This document shows, piece by piece, positions 22,135-33,754 of a DNA stretch of 64,000 bases (the first letter of the stretch is position 1; every line of letters begins with the position of its first letter). The stretch comes from Callorhinus ursinus (lineage: Eukaryota; Chordata; Mammalia; Carnivora; Otariidae), in NCBI RefSeq assembly GCF_003265705.1, contig NW_020312902.1, positions 14,735,662 through 14,799,661 of the forward strand, read 5' to 3'. Under the pieces are notes generated by a model. That model ran no database searches. It saw only the letters and a list, made by a program, of their open reading frames with translations, and was not told the DNA's origin. A program made the position numbers and the translations under genes.

Positions 22135-24369
22135 CACCACCCCTCCCCCAGCCAGAGGGAGCGCGGCCCCACTGCCCCATTGGCCTGGACACGGAGCCCA
22201 GGTCAGAGGCACGCGGAGGGCTCCTGGCATCCCCCGGCCCACCCCAGCTAGCCCCGCTCCCTTGGCCCTGCTTGCTGAGCCTCTCTCTGCCCCACGCTGC
22301 AGCCTCGCAGCTTCCTCTGCTAGGAAAGTAGAAAGATGGTCCTGAATTGAAAAGCAGATGAAAGGCTGGAGGTGTGCTCAGGCTGCTCGCTGAAGTACAA
22401 GATCCCAGGCCCTGCCCAGACCTGCCGCATCAGCCTCTCTGTGGGCGGGGCCCGGGAGTGTTGATGGGCTCTCCAGGGATTGTGAGATCAAGCCAGGCTC
22501 GGACCTGAGATGGGCCATCCACGTGGGTTGATGGCGGTGTTCGGGGTAGAAGTGCCCCGGACTGATGGGGCTGGCCCTGAAGGTGCCCTCAGCTGTCTCC
22601 CAAGTGGGGGAGACGGCCACCAGGCGGAAAGGGGACCCATCGGGAGACAGAGAGCAATGGTCCAGCAGTCCAGGCTTGGAGAAAGGCCCAGGGGCCTCCC
22701 CAAGCACTGGCCTCCCTGCTGGCCTCATCAGGAGACAGTGACAAGATTCCATCTGCCTTTTCTTTCTACAAGGTTGTCTTCTTGGGGGTAGGAAACACCC
22801 ACGTTGTGGTCCAGCAAAGAAAGGCTTCCCACCACAGCCCTCAGCCAGAAAATAATGTGTTCCTCACTTCGACTTTCTGGTTTATGGGCATGTGACAGAA
22901 GAGGCAACATTTCCAGTAATGATGAAGCCAGCGGAAAAACAAAGATTTGGGGGGAAATGTGCATTACTTATTGTTTTAGCACCTTTTTCTGATCTAGGGT
23001 TACTTTGTTTAGAAACAGAAATGTGGCGTGTGTGACTTAGTTGGCTCATGGCCTTTTTATAATTGGTCAGTTCTGAAATGTGAAGGCAAAGAAAAATTTT
23101 CCAAAGTTTCAGTAAAAATTAGACATTTGGAGGGGGGGGGAGCCTTTTTCCTTGACTCTTTCTGCTTTGTTCCCTGGATCTTGTCGTTGCCACGCATGAC
23201 CCAGGCAGCTGGGACGAAGATGTATTTGTTAAGGTTAGAACTGGAGTCTTATACCGCGGAAACTGGGCCGTGTCAAGTTCCCTTCACGTCCCTGTGCTCA
23301 GAAGGAAGAGCCATCACCTCTCGGTGATCCTTCCCCCTGACCCTGTTTCTGGCTAACTTTTTGGGTACAGGGTTGGAGGACACCCCACAGGGGTGTGGGG
23401 GCTGCCTCTCCCCTCGTATTGGATCCAGGTCAGGGTTGGGTGCATAAGTGTCCCCAGCAGGAGGGTGAGGTCCTTATAAAGCTGTGATGACAGACTGGGG
23501 ACCAGAGGCCAAACTAAGACTGTCTTTGTACCTTGGCAGTGGCCCCCTGGGGAAACTGAGCAAACATGCAGCTGTAACACCCTTCAGGCAGATCTTTCAG
23601 GATGGGACAAGTTCTTCTGGTCTGTCAGCTCCCTGCCCTGCACCATCCCTCCCTGGGACCACATCTGTGCCAAGAGCCCTCTACCGCTTCTCATTTGCAT
23701 TTGATCACAGGGTTGTGCAGAAGAGGGCTCTTTCCTCAGCTTCCCTGATGACCTTGGTTTCTCTCTCTGCTCTAAGCGCACAGCTTAGTGGACATTCAAG
23801 GCTGTTCTCCCCCGGGGCCGGGGGTGGGGGCGGGGGTGCCCTTCCAGGATGAATTGATAGGAAGCTGGTTTCTGAAGGGATGCTGGCCTGGACTCCCTGC
23901 TGGGAGGAGCTCATTCCTGCCAGACCCGTAGCTGACCTCCATGGCTCTGCCCTGCACCTGCTTTGCCAGGCCCTGCCGTGGAAGGCGTGGGGTACCAAGA
24001 CAGGTAGGATGGGGTCCCCATTTTCAGGACTGTCAGTCGGCTGGAGGAGGAAGGAAAGTAAACAGCAGTAACGCTACAACGTCCAAGTGCTATAGCGGAG
24101 GTGGGGCCGAGCGCGAGGGAGCCTGCTTGTGGGAGGCACACAGCCCTGCCTGGGGGGTGCCGAGCAAGGCTTTCCACCCCGGTTCCCGGAGGTTTTTAAA
24201 TGAGTCAGCCTGGAGAAGAGGGAGAGTGGCCGTACAGAGGACATCTGGCCAGTCTCAGCATCGGCGGGGCCACATCCTCTAAACTAGGCTGAGGCTCGTC
24301 TTCCATACCTCTGCAGTACCTACTGGGTGGTGCTGTTTCAGAGATGCTGTCGCAGACGGCCACTCGATT

Positions 24370-24660
24370 GCTGATGTCGCTGAAGCTTAAAAAGCTCTAA
24401 TTATAAAATTAATCCGTGTGCCTGGGCTGGAGAGAACTTATCATCAGGAGGACTCTGGCTTCCAGCTGTCTCCAGGGGGACACACATCCTTGTCTGTGGA
24501 AAGAGCATACAATTCCAGGGCCATGCTTGCCCTAGCCAGGTGCCCGGGACCTCAAGGCGCTCATTAAAATCTGACTAATTGATCTCCGTTGGGGAAGGAC
24601 TCTCCAGCCAGGGAGTCTCCCCAGTGGTTGATGATTGACCCTGATTGATAGGACAGAGGA
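24370..24660. promoter_or_regulatory. Candidate enhancer patch with HOX/PBX/OTX-like motifs
   Basis: TAATTA at 24398-24403, TTAATCC at 24409-24415, TAATTGAT at 24576-24583, TGATTGAC at 24632-24639 and TGATTGAT (PBX-HOX type) at 24642-24649. No repeat signature. Function is inference. Confidence 0.35.
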
Positions 24661-24960
24661 AGAAGCAGGCCTTTCATATTGCAGGTGAAGATGAGGGGGA
24701 CCCATTTTCCCCCACTTGCGTAATGAACCAGGACAAAGCTCTCTGGGCACCAGTCTCCTTCCTGGCTTCTCCTGGGGAGAGAAGCCCAGCATTAGCCGGA
24801 GATCCTGAGCTCTGGTGCCAGAGGGTTAACTCTGTGCTCCCCAGAGAGCTCACACACTCCTGACCCTCTGCTGTCCTCCAGGCCCTCCCAGTTGTGCCTT
24901 CTGGGAACAGCTTGGTCACGTGTGAACCAGATGTGGGGATTTCCCAAGCAGTGATGTGTG

Positions 24961-25002
24961 CACAGACACACACACGCACGCACATACACACACTCACACT
25001 GT
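24961..25002. repeat. Imperfect AC microsatellite
   Basis: CACA units broken by CACG and CATA. Confidence 0.85.
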
Positions 25003-25504
25003 TCTGTTTACGTGGCATCTGAGGGCTCAGGGGATTGGTCCAGACCCACACAGAGCAAGAGAGGGATGGGGGTGAGGAGAGGCCCAGGGGTTGCCGGCAC
25101 ACGCTATGAGGGGCTGCTCCCAGCAGACATGAGAGATAAGCCCGTTGTTCTTGCTCAGACTCCCATTTCCTGCAACATCCATCTTGCCATAGACCATATT
25201 GGTTATGGATAAATTTTTTTAAATAATCTCTTTGAAGGGCTTTATAGCAGATGCTGGACCAGAGCCTTCCAGGGATGTTCTGCTGGGCCTGGGCGGGGGC
25301 GGGGGGGGGTGGCTTTCCATGAGCCTGTCTGCCCAGCACAAGCAAGGCCCAGGGTCTTATCCTGTATGTGGCTCAAGGGGCAAAACCTGGACTAGAGAAT
25401 ATGCAGGGCCCTGGGTGCCAAGAGGACCCCAGGGCAGTGGGGTAAGCTGGGCCTCAGTTTCCCCACAATGCCCTTGGGACTGAGTGTAATGAGTATGCAC
25501 CCTT

Positions 25505-25665
25505 CCATCAGCCACTAAAAATTTATTGGGCACCACCTACTATGTTCGGGGTGCTGTGACAGGGTTAAGAGTCTGAAGGAACTTCAGGTCTGATTGGAGA
25601 GACTCAATATATTTCGATTAAGCACCTACTGTCTTCCAGATGCTTGCTAGGACTACAGCGCTAGC
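25505..25665 (-). repeat. MIR/L2-like relic
   Basis: AATTTATTGGGCACCACCTA and AAGCACCTACTGTCTTCCAG look like two related 3' ends in succession. Confidence 0.55.
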
Positions 25666-27389
25666 CAGACATTCTGGAGTCAGCTGGTACAGTTGGTGAA
25701 CAGTACAGAGATCCTGCCCAGGGCAAGATGAGGGAGGCTGGCAGACCTTGGAAAATGGGGCAGCCTCAATCTCAGTTCAGGATTGAACTCTGCCCCTAGC
25801 CCCTAACCCCTCAGCCCCACCCGCGTTCCGTTCCAATGGAGAGCAGTGTCCAGCCAGATGTCAGCTGAAACATTGTGAATCCTGCCCCAGAGGAGGGTCT
25901 CATTACAGATGTGGGGCCTTTGGGACCCCTCCCTGCTTCGTCGCCCCCCGCAGACCCTCACCTGCGGTGCAGCCTGCTCTGTCTGGCCTCAGCCTGCCCT
26001 CCAGTTGTGTCTGGGCAGCCTCGGGAAGTGAGGATGCACTTGAGGTGCCAGGCAAGTGGGTGAGGGCGCCTCCCTCCCAAACCCCTGTGACTCCTGATAT
26101 AGACAGGAGCGCCTGGGTAAATATGTGTGCCCCTGTGCCCCAAGCTTGGAGACAGATGGTGGAGAGTCAGTTTGTCATAGCCAGGGGCACCCTGCTCTGC
26201 ACATGGTAGATGCTCATTAAATTATTGGTAGTTGATTCACTGATAATCAGATCTCAAGCGTCCAGTCTGGAGAAAACAAGACGTTGCACTTTTTGTAGCC
26301 CTGGGATGGGAATGTTGGTCCTGGGTCCATTGCTGTTGCTCTCCATCACTCACTCAGTCATGGCTCTAGTGGAGACTGAGCCAGGGAGACAGACGGACCC
26401 CAGGACTGGGGGCTGGGGGGCCGGGGGGGCCTGGGACCCAGGGACCCAGCAGCTGCTTACCTCATCCCACTCCACTGGCCCCTGTTTCTGCTGTTGCCTC
26501 ATCACAGAGCCTGGCTTTGGCTGGGGGAGCTGGTGGGTGGGGGGATGGGAGGGGGACATCCCAGTAAGTGGGAGAGGACCACCAAGGCAGACCACCCCAG
26601 GGAGTGGGGAGGTGGCTGGGATCCTGGACCTCGGAACAGTGTTAAGTTTGTCTCTTTTCTGCACACCACCGCCCCAGCATGGGGCGAGGTGAGAACCTGA
26701 GAACTGAGAGGGAGACCCAGCCCAAGGGGCTACGATGGGGTCAGGCAGCAGCTGCTGGGAGTGGGGCTCGGAACCCCGCTGGCCTCCCCACCCAGCACCC
26801 CTCTGTCCTCTGCCCACCCACGGCTCCTCTGACTAACCACAGCACCTGTCTTTAACCAGGATGCTGTGGGTCTTTTCAGCAGCAGATCTGCCTGCCACCC
26901 TCTGGCAGGGCAGCCCCCTCTGTGCAGAGTTCCCAGAGGCATCCATGGCCCCTCTGCCCACACCCACTGGCGCTGTGGGCCCTGGGTGGTCTAGGTGGGT
27001 GCCCTCAGACCTAGTCCCTGAGGGGCTATGGAAGGGCTCCAGGCACAGTCCCAGCCCCCACCCCACCTGAGCAGGGAAACTGACTGTTCTCTGACTGCAT
27101 AGCTCAGTGGCCCGAGGGTCAGTAGTACATTCCTGCCTGGGGTTGGGCTGCCCCCACACAGACTCTGGATTCCCGGAAAGACAGCTCCTGGGGAAGAAGG
27201 CAGACCCCTTCTTATTGAGAGCAAAATGAGTAGGAATATGGCTGCATGTACAAAGGGAAGCCTAACAGAAATAATGAGCCTCCCTTAGCCAATGGCGGGG
27301 GAGAATCCGGAGAATGAAGTCCCCTGTTTTAGGCCCCTTTGTTCCCAATTCCCAGCCAGCCGGCCTGCCTGGACTCAAGTCTTCCTGGT

Positions 27390-27505
27390 GGGCCTTGGGA
27401 AGAGCCTCACTTTTTGCATCTGTAAAATACAGATTATTGTAAGGATTAAATTAGTGTTTTAAACATTTTAAATTAAAATGTTGAGCACAGTGCCTAGCAT
27501 GAGTG
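27390..27505 (+). repeat. MIR 3' part
   Basis: TTTGCATCTGTAAAATACAG and GAGCACAGTGCCTAGCATGA. Confidence 0.75.
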
Positions 27506-27529
27506 TTACAAAGTGGGAACTGGTATAAA

Positions 27530-27605
27530 TTTTCTAGCCCCAGCTCTGCCACTCACTTGCTGTGTGATCTTGGGCAAATTTCTTGCCCTCTGTGGTCCTG
27601 AGTCC
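27530..27605 (+). repeat. MIR 5' part
   Basis: CAGCTCTGCCACTCACTTGC then TGTGTGATCTTGGGCAAATT. It belongs to a separate copy, since it follows the 3' part of another MIR. Confidence 0.8.
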
Positions 27606-27824
27606 CCACATGCTCCTTCTAGCCTTTGGGATACCACCAAGAAGCCAGAGATGTTGGTGGGGATGGGACCTGGAGACAGACAATGGCTGGGTCTTCCCAC
27701 TTATGATTTGCCTTCTGTCTTCAAGATGATATGCATCAGAAATCCAGCCCTACTAAATTTATTCTTGAGTACTTCTATTTATTTAGCTCAGAGTTCTGTG
27801 GCCCTGAAACCTTAGACCCTAGGC

Positions 27825-27985
27825 AGGACCAGCTACATAATTATGGGGCCTCTTGGTCGTAAATGATTCAGGATTTCAAATGAGGGACAGAAGAGCATTA
27901 AACCGAGCGCAGGGCCCTTCTCAGCGTGGGGCTCTGTGGGGTAGCCTGGGTCACATGCACCTGAAGTGAGCCCCGCTTTAGAGGC
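27825..27985. repeat. Probable ancient interspersed repeat, family not recalled
   Basis: AGAGCATTAAACCGAGCGCA followed by GGGCCCTTCTCAGCGTGGGG resembles a sequence common in mammalian genomes, but I cannot name the family with confidence. Confidence 0.4.
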
Positions 27986-29261
27986 TGTGAGAGTAGGAGG
28001 CAGGGCCAGGGGTCTGAGCTGCCACATTAATCCCTCACTGCTGCAGTCCAGGGGCATGATTTTTTTTTCATGCCATAAGTATTTCTGATGAGCTGGAGGC
28101 TGCTGCTCACCCTGGATCAGGTGCAGGAGTTGACCATGTGAGCGGGAGCACACACGCCTTACCATCATCGTACACACTCCCAAACTCACACCCATGTGGC
28201 TTCGGATTGGAATTCATGTTTGAATTATTGCTTGTTTCCTTTCTTAGCCATCTTAATTTGTGCCATGCTTTTCCTAGACCTATTTCAGGCCCCCTCAAGT
28301 GAACATATCACGTAGGCCACACTACTTCTTCTTTGTAAAGGAACTATTCTTTGCAAAGGACTGTTAGCCCGGGAGGGCTGCTGTAAAGACCTGAGCTCCT
28401 TCATGTCTGTGACCCAATAGTGCCTCCAACAGGGGTTATATTCCGCTCCTGGCCAAGTAAGCACCTCCTGTTACGGCCAAGCAGCTTAGTCCAAAAGGAA
28501 AAGAAACGTGGGGCCTATAGGAAACTCGAAGATTAGTTGTATAAACGGGGAGGAAAGACTAGGCTCCAGCAGATCTCAAGGCTACAGTGGGAAGAACAAT
28601 GGAATTCCCAAGGAGGGGGAGGTCTTGGGAGCTCAAGGAGACGGAGATCTGGAAGAATGGAAGGACCTGGAGAAGACAGGGGGTGTTCATTCCACTCGGG
28701 GCCCCTGGCGGGGTCCCTGCTTCTCCTCCCCTCCCAGGGGCCTCGGGGCTTGGGCTGTGGTGGCCAGTGAGGTGAGTGACCCTGCCCTGGTCCCCTGAGC
28801 TCTTGGTTAGCTTTTGTTCTCCAAGGAGTTCATGCTGTTCTCCTGTCTCTCCCACCTGGGCTCACAGCCCACTCTGGATTTATTAGTTTGAATGGGTGGG
28901 ACTTGCTTTACACCAGGGAAGGATTCCTGGAGACGTGGTTTGAGACTAGATTTGGGCAAATTGAACCCACTTCTCACTGCTGTGGAGTTACTCAAGGTTA
29001 AGAGAAACCATATTAGGACCCAGTCCCTTTGCTAACCTGGCTCTATCCAGGTGTGTTTTCATGTAGTACTTGGGTGTCTCCTGTTTGGGGGTTCCTTCCA
29101 GGCAGGGGCACCTGTGTGATTGTTAAGTGATTTCTCATATTCACCTGGACCTGACAAGAAGCAGGTTCAGCATCTTAGAAGTATCCTCGGGTCACCGCAT
29201 GTGACCAGGAGCTGCAGGCACCTGGTCTTCTCAGGGCCTGGATTCTGGCTGATCTTGCGAG

Positions 29262-29380
29262 GGATGGGAGTGCCGTGGGAGGGAGGGAGGGCCGTGGGAG
29301 GGAGGGGAGTGCCGTGGGAGGGAGGGGGGGCCGTGGGAGGGAGGGGAGTGCTGTGGGAGGGCCAAGGGAGGGGCTTGTCT
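29262..29380 (+). repeat. G-rich minisatellite, 19-20-bp unit
   Basis: About five units of GCCGTGGGAGGGAGGGGAGT and close variants. Each unit has three or more G runs, so four-run G-quadruplex motifs abound on the + strand (the sense RNA). Confidence 0.9.
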
Positions 29381-29469
29381 CCACACCTGCCTCCCCCTCA
29401 CACACTGCTGCAGTCACCAGCTTGTCCCCATCACCCACTCCCTCTCTGTCCTCATTCCTCCCTGTCCAG

Positions 29470-29630
29470 AACCTTTCACAGGCATTAGGCCATTGCACGC
29501 TCAAAACAACCCTACAAAGAAGACGAGGTAAGTATTTTTATCCCCATTGTACGGAAGGAAAAGAGGCCCAGAGAAAGGGCTAAATGTCCCAGGATCAGGG
29601 AGCTGAGTGGTAGGGTAAACACAAGAAGCA
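29470..29630 (-). repeat. MIR relic
   Basis: TATCCCCATTGTACGGAAGG then AAAGAGGCCCAGAGAAAGGG. Confidence 0.75.
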
Positions 29631-29884
29631 AGATTTTAAAAGAATTCTTGCCTCAGTTCTCTGCCCTCTGTGCATCTTGAATGAATTGCTTTTTTTTTTT
29701 TTTCACTTGAGTTTCCATACACTGAGTATGTGTTTAAGTGGTTTTCCCTGGAAAGGTGGTCTAGTTCTCTAGAAAGATTCATTTCAGCTGTGGAGTACTT
29801 GCATTATGGAGACTAGCAGGTTTCTGCTGGGAGAGCCTAGAACATCACACAAGGACCTCGGCTGTTGCTAGGCCCAAATGCTTG

Positions 29885-29985
29885 ATTTTATGGACCTGAG
29901 CATTGAGGCTCAGAGAAGTTGAGCCACTTGCCCCAGGTCACAGAGGCTGGTTTTTAGCAAAACCAGTTGTGCAGATTCCCAGTCT
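29885..29985 (-). repeat. MIR core
   Basis: TTGAGGCTCAGAGAAGTTGA then GCCACTTGCCCCAGGTCACA. Confidence 0.75.
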
Positions 29986-30799
29986 GGAGCCCCTGGCCTT
30001 CCACTGCCCCTGCCGCTGCCCTGTAGCGCCCTTGGTTCTGTCACCAGGGGAGGTGGGGGAGATGGCTGGAGGGCAGGAAGCTGTTGGGTTGTCTCGGTCA
30101 CAGCTGCTCACCTGGCTGTGCCTGTCCCTCGCTCCCTCATCCCGTCCCTCTGTCTCTGCTTTCCCAGCCCACAGCCGGCAGCCTCGTCTGCCTCCTGGCT
30201 GGAGGGCCGGGGTTTGTGAGCCAGGGTCTCTCCTCCTCTGTTCATTGTAAGGAGGCGGGGCGGGAGGGGTGTCCTTCCCACCCTGGGTGAGGCCTTGCTC
30301 GGGTGGGCTGGAGACAAGGCACTCCAACGTGGGGAGAGATTTGGGGTGGGAGCAGCGGAACTGGATTAATTCTGCAGATCCAGGGGGCTGGGAAATAAAT
30401 CATGTTTTTAAAAAGACAGGCTCGTTTCTGGTCCACTTCCCATTTTCCTTTGGAGAGTGAAGGGAAGGCCTGCTCATGGGGGGTGCAGGGGGTGGGCATG
30501 AGCTTGGGTTGTTCCACACTTAGCAGTGGGGCTCTGTTTCCAGAGGCCGAGGGATTTCTTCCTGTCCTGCTCCACACCCCTCCCCCCACAGGCCTTCCCA
30601 AATTCCCAAACCCCAAGGACCTGGAAGGGCATCAGGCCATTCGAGATAATTCTTGAAAAAATCCTCCAAGCAGCATAGACCTTGTGAGCCTTTAGTCTAG
30701 GTGGGCCAAGGGTCCCCACCTCTCTCCCCTAGGATTTGGGGGTATCCACCCATTGAGGGAAATAGCAGCTCCCCCTCTCTGACAGCCCTCATCTTCTAG

Positions 30800-31035
30800 C
30801 ATGGAAGATGATGGCAAGCCACTGCTCATGGGCCAAGCCCAGCCCACCATGTAGTTTTGTAAGTAAAGTTAATATTGGTATACAGCCTCCTCACTCCTCT
30901 ACAGAGTAGGAGGGGCTGCTTTTGTACCATAACAGCAAAGGTAAGTAGTCTTGACAGAGACCTCATGGCCCCCAAAGCCTAAAATTAGTGACTCTGGCCC
31001 TTTACAGGAAAAGTTTGTTAACCCCTGTTCTAGCA
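30800..31035. repeat. hAT-type DNA transposon relic
   Basis: TTTTGTAAGTAAAGTTAATA, GCTGCTTTTGTACCATAACA, GACAGAGACCTCATGGCCC, CTGGCCCTTTACAGGAAAAG and TTAACCCCTGTTCTAGCA match a widespread mammalian short hAT element end to end. Confidence 0.7.
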
Positions 31036-31684
31036 GAACAAGTAAGTCTTCCTCGGTTCTCCAGGCCTAAGCCAAATAATTTCCCTTGGCTCACTGAAAG
31101 AGGTTAGCATTTTCCAAAAGTTTTCCTTATGAAGAACCCAAAAGAAACCAAAATGGACGGTGTGCAAAGTAACGAAGCCAGCAGAGATGGGTAGAGATGT
31201 GAACCCTCTTAGCTCGGTCTGCATAGGGCTGAGTGGGGCCAGATGGTAGAGCTGGTGTGGGCCTGCCCAGGGTGCTTAGGATGGCCTTGCTGGCTGACAG
31301 GCCACTTGGCCACCTTTGGGGTACAGCAGCAGGGAGTTGTCACCCCAGCTTCAAGCCTCAGAGGGCCTGGGCATGTCCACTTTGTGTCAGCCCTACCAGG
31401 ACATGAAAACTGGGCCAGCATAGCTCTTGCTGCCCAGGGAGGCTTCGGGCTGCAAGTCCTGGTGAGAGGCTCCAGCCATAGGATGTTTGTTTCTGGGTGC
31501 AGTTTCCAGGGTCTCTACCCCCAGTCCCAGCTGACCTGGTGTTTGGGGGTTGTCTACAGGAAGGCATCTGCGTTTTCTTGGCACATCTGGTATCAAACAC
31601 TGTCTGGTTCTCAACCTTGCAGCCCCAGGAGGAGGATTTTCCTGGTAGCCCCAGGGTTGGTTTGAACCAAGCTCATGGGAGATG

Positions 31685-31870
31685 TTGCCGATGGTGGCTA
31701 ACCGTCATTGAGCACTGACTGTATACCAGGCACTATGCAGAGCACTTACTGCATATTACCTCATTAATCCTCGTAGCTACCTAGAAAGGAAGTATATCAT
31801 CTCATTTCCATTTTTACAAGTGAGGGAACAGGTTCAGGGAGGCTAAGGAGGTCCCTCATAGGGGAGAATC
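31685..31870 (-). repeat. MIR, nearly full length
   Basis: ATTGAGCACTGACTGTATAC, CAGGCACTATGCAGAGCAC and TACAAGTGAGGGAACAGG. Confidence 0.85.
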
Positions 31871-32079
31871 CACACAGTCAGACTCCGGAGGCCTTGCTAA
31901 ACCCCTCTACCAGACCCCCTCTCCGCTGGCTACAGTGAGAGCTGGAAGGGCTGGGCTTCCCAGTTCTGCGTGGGGAGCCAGCCTGCAACTGGTAGGTGAC
32001 TTGCTGAGCAAGGGAGAATCAGGTGCTTTAAATGATGGGTAGCATCCACTGATCGCCTGAAGTCTGTGGCCCCACACGA

Positions 32080-32280
32080 GATGGGCATGGTACTAGCTGT
32101 GTGACCTTAGGTGAGTTACTTAACCTCTCTGGTTCATTTTCCTCACCTATGAAGTGGAAGGAGTACCTTATCATTTCAGGTTTATTCTGAAAAGCAAATG
32201 AATTACCGCATGTGTGTGTTCAGCACGATGCTTGGTGTACAGTAAGTGCTACGTAAACTTTTGCTGCCATTACGGTTATC
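32080..32280 (+). repeat. MIR, nearly full length
   Basis: CTAGCTGTGTGACCTTAGGT, GAGTTACTTAACCTCTCTGG and GTACAGTAAGTGCTACG. Confidence 0.9.
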
Positions 32281-32434
32281 TTTGCTATCTGCCATTGGGT
32301 CAGGCAGCTTTCCTGGCCAGCACTGGGTGCCTCTCAGACTTGCATCTCAGCCTTTCCTTCTTATTTTCCCCACTACAGCCAACACTGTGCTCCTTTGGAG
32401 GCAATGAGAAATTCAGCAGAGAAAGCACCCGCCG

Positions 32435-32620
32435 GGGCTGATTCCAGACCTGATTCCGTTTCTGACCCTGCTACTCTGTGCTTGTGGGAACTTGGGCTGG
32501 TTTCCCCTCCAGTGAAATGGGGTGAAAAACGCAGATCCACCTCAAGGGATTGTCAGAGGCAGTAAATGAGTCTCTGTATACTGTGGGTATACTGTCAGTG
32601 CTTATTACATGTTGATCCTC
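32435..32620 (+). repeat. MIR relic
   Basis: TTTCTGACCCTGCTACTCTG, CCAGTGAAATGGGGTGAAAA and ACTGTCAGTGCTTATTACAT. Confidence 0.75.
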
Positions 32621-32757
32621 TGATATTCTAGAATTGTTCACCCCACTGATTAAGCTGAGAGCTTTCTGCCTCATCACATTACTATTATCACATCTCACCA
32701 TCGTATGTTCTTTTAGGTTCTTTGACTTCGCTCCTCCCTCTTGGCAGGAAGACAACT

Positions 32758-32825
32758 TCTAACCTCATTTCACAGATGAGGAAACTGAGGCCCAGATCAG
32801 ACATGACTGTCTGAGTCTGGGACAG
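32758..32825 (-). repeat. MIR core fragment
   Basis: TTTCACAGATGAGGAAACTG then AGGCCCAGATCAGACATG. Confidence 0.75.
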
Positions 32826-33423
32826 AGCCCTCATCTCTGATGGTCACTAAAGGTCCCCGTCCCTCTGGGTTGGAGTCGGGGTGTTTTAGAGAGTCCAAAG
32901 TGAGGCTTCTTTCCAATCTACCCTGACCTGTCTTCCTGATTGGGTAAGGGCTGGGGCTAGGGCTGGACAAGACATCAGAGCCCAGTGGTGAGGTGCCCCA
33001 CGACTGGAGACTGGCCTTGGGCTCTCCAACCCTGATGTTTGAGGTTCCAGGTCCATGCTGCTGAGCCTGCTGGGCTGGTGAGGATCCTTAGAGCCACCGG
33101 GCCCTGTGGGGCCAGCCACCCACCCACATGGCCAGAGAGAAAGGTCCAGGCTGCTTCCTCCAGGCAGTGATAACCCATGGGCCCCGTTCCAGGCAGGGAT
33201 TGTGTAGGCTTCTCTGTGCTCCAGAGGATTCCTGTGTTTCGGCAGACACCTCATTATCCCCATCCCAGCCGGCTGTGTCCCAGCGCCTCTGTAATCACTC
33301 GGGCCCACGCCCAGCAGCCAGCCCAGGGCCAGGAAATCACTCCCCTCCCCTCCCCCGCCTTCCGCCGCCAGCCCAAAGCGGCGCCTGCAGCCACTTGCCT
33401 GGTGGACCTCCTGCCTGCCTAAC

Positions 33424-33489
33424 GGTTCTCTCTCCTCCTCTGACTCTCCTCTCTCTCCTGCTGCTGCTTACTCTCGGGGGACTCGGAAG
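33424..33489 (+). promoter_or_regulatory. CU-rich and UGC-repeat splicing control region before exon B
   Basis: From 33424 the intron is almost pure C/T with many TCTC and CTCT words, resembling PTBP1 target sites. It then has TGCTGCTGC at 33459-33467 close to the acceptor, followed by a purine-rich gap GGGGGACTCGGAAG. PTB repression plus a UGC element read by SRRM4/nSR100 is the known arrangement for neural micro-exons. Applying it here is inference. Confidence 0.45.
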
Positions 33490-33534
33490 TGTGGCTCTCC
33501 AGCTGGGCTGAGTCTCCCAAGAAGGACGTGACAG
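33490..33534 (+). CDS. SH3PXD2A: SH3PXD2A cassette exon B (15-residue linker insert)
   Basis: A 45-nt exon encoding VWLSSWAESPKKDVT, recognised from the longer Tks5 linker variant. The frame matches exactly: TCA G from exon A plus TG gives S-V, and ACA plus G with GT of exon C gives T-G. The acceptor AG is at 33488-33489 and the donor ACAG|gtactg at 33535. Both look weak. The 14 nt before the exon are purine-rich, separating the AG from the pyrimidine tract, and the donor lacks G at +5. A branch-point-like CTGAC has its A at 33443. The upstream tract is CU-rich, then has three consecutive TGC at 33459-33467. Length divisible by three, phase 1-1 ends and weak sites fit an alternatively spliced exon. 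The insert adds SPKK, a match to the CDK consensus (S/T)PxK. Exon identity is firm; the regulation is inferred. Confidence 0.88.
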
Positions 33535-33754
33535 GTACTGCCCCGAGTGCATGTGTGAGCATGTGTGTCCTGGGCATGCACGTGTGGGAGCTTCTTGCCT
33601 GGGGTGGATCGCGGTCCTTCATCGGCATGCCAGCCCGGCTTCTGGGTCCCCCCTTGTCCTTCCCTTAGCTGTACTCACTGCCCTCCTTCCAATCCTCTCT
33701 AGGCCTCAGGGCCAACCTCGGAGCCTGCAATGGGTGATGAGCACATAGCCTAGT

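Larger units (their letters stand above)
14015..33489 (+). other. SH3PXD2A: SH3PXD2A intron between exons A and B
   Basis: About 19.5 kb, starting gtaagg and ending in a weak AG. It contains the tail of CpG island 1, a UG-rich tract, two LTR copies, L2 and MIR relics, a TG/TCTG microsatellite and a G-rich minisatellite. Stretches without a named element are 17000-17430, 17950-18230, 19290-19880, 20800-25500 (apart from microsatellites and motif-rich patches), 25650-27380, 27980-29260, 29990-30800, 31040-31690 and 32820-33420. Confidence 0.8.

Noticed and set aside
28220..28245. Good-looking splice acceptor (pyrimidine tract then TTAG)
   Set aside because: No open coding sequence matching SH3PXD2A follows, and such matches are common in introns.
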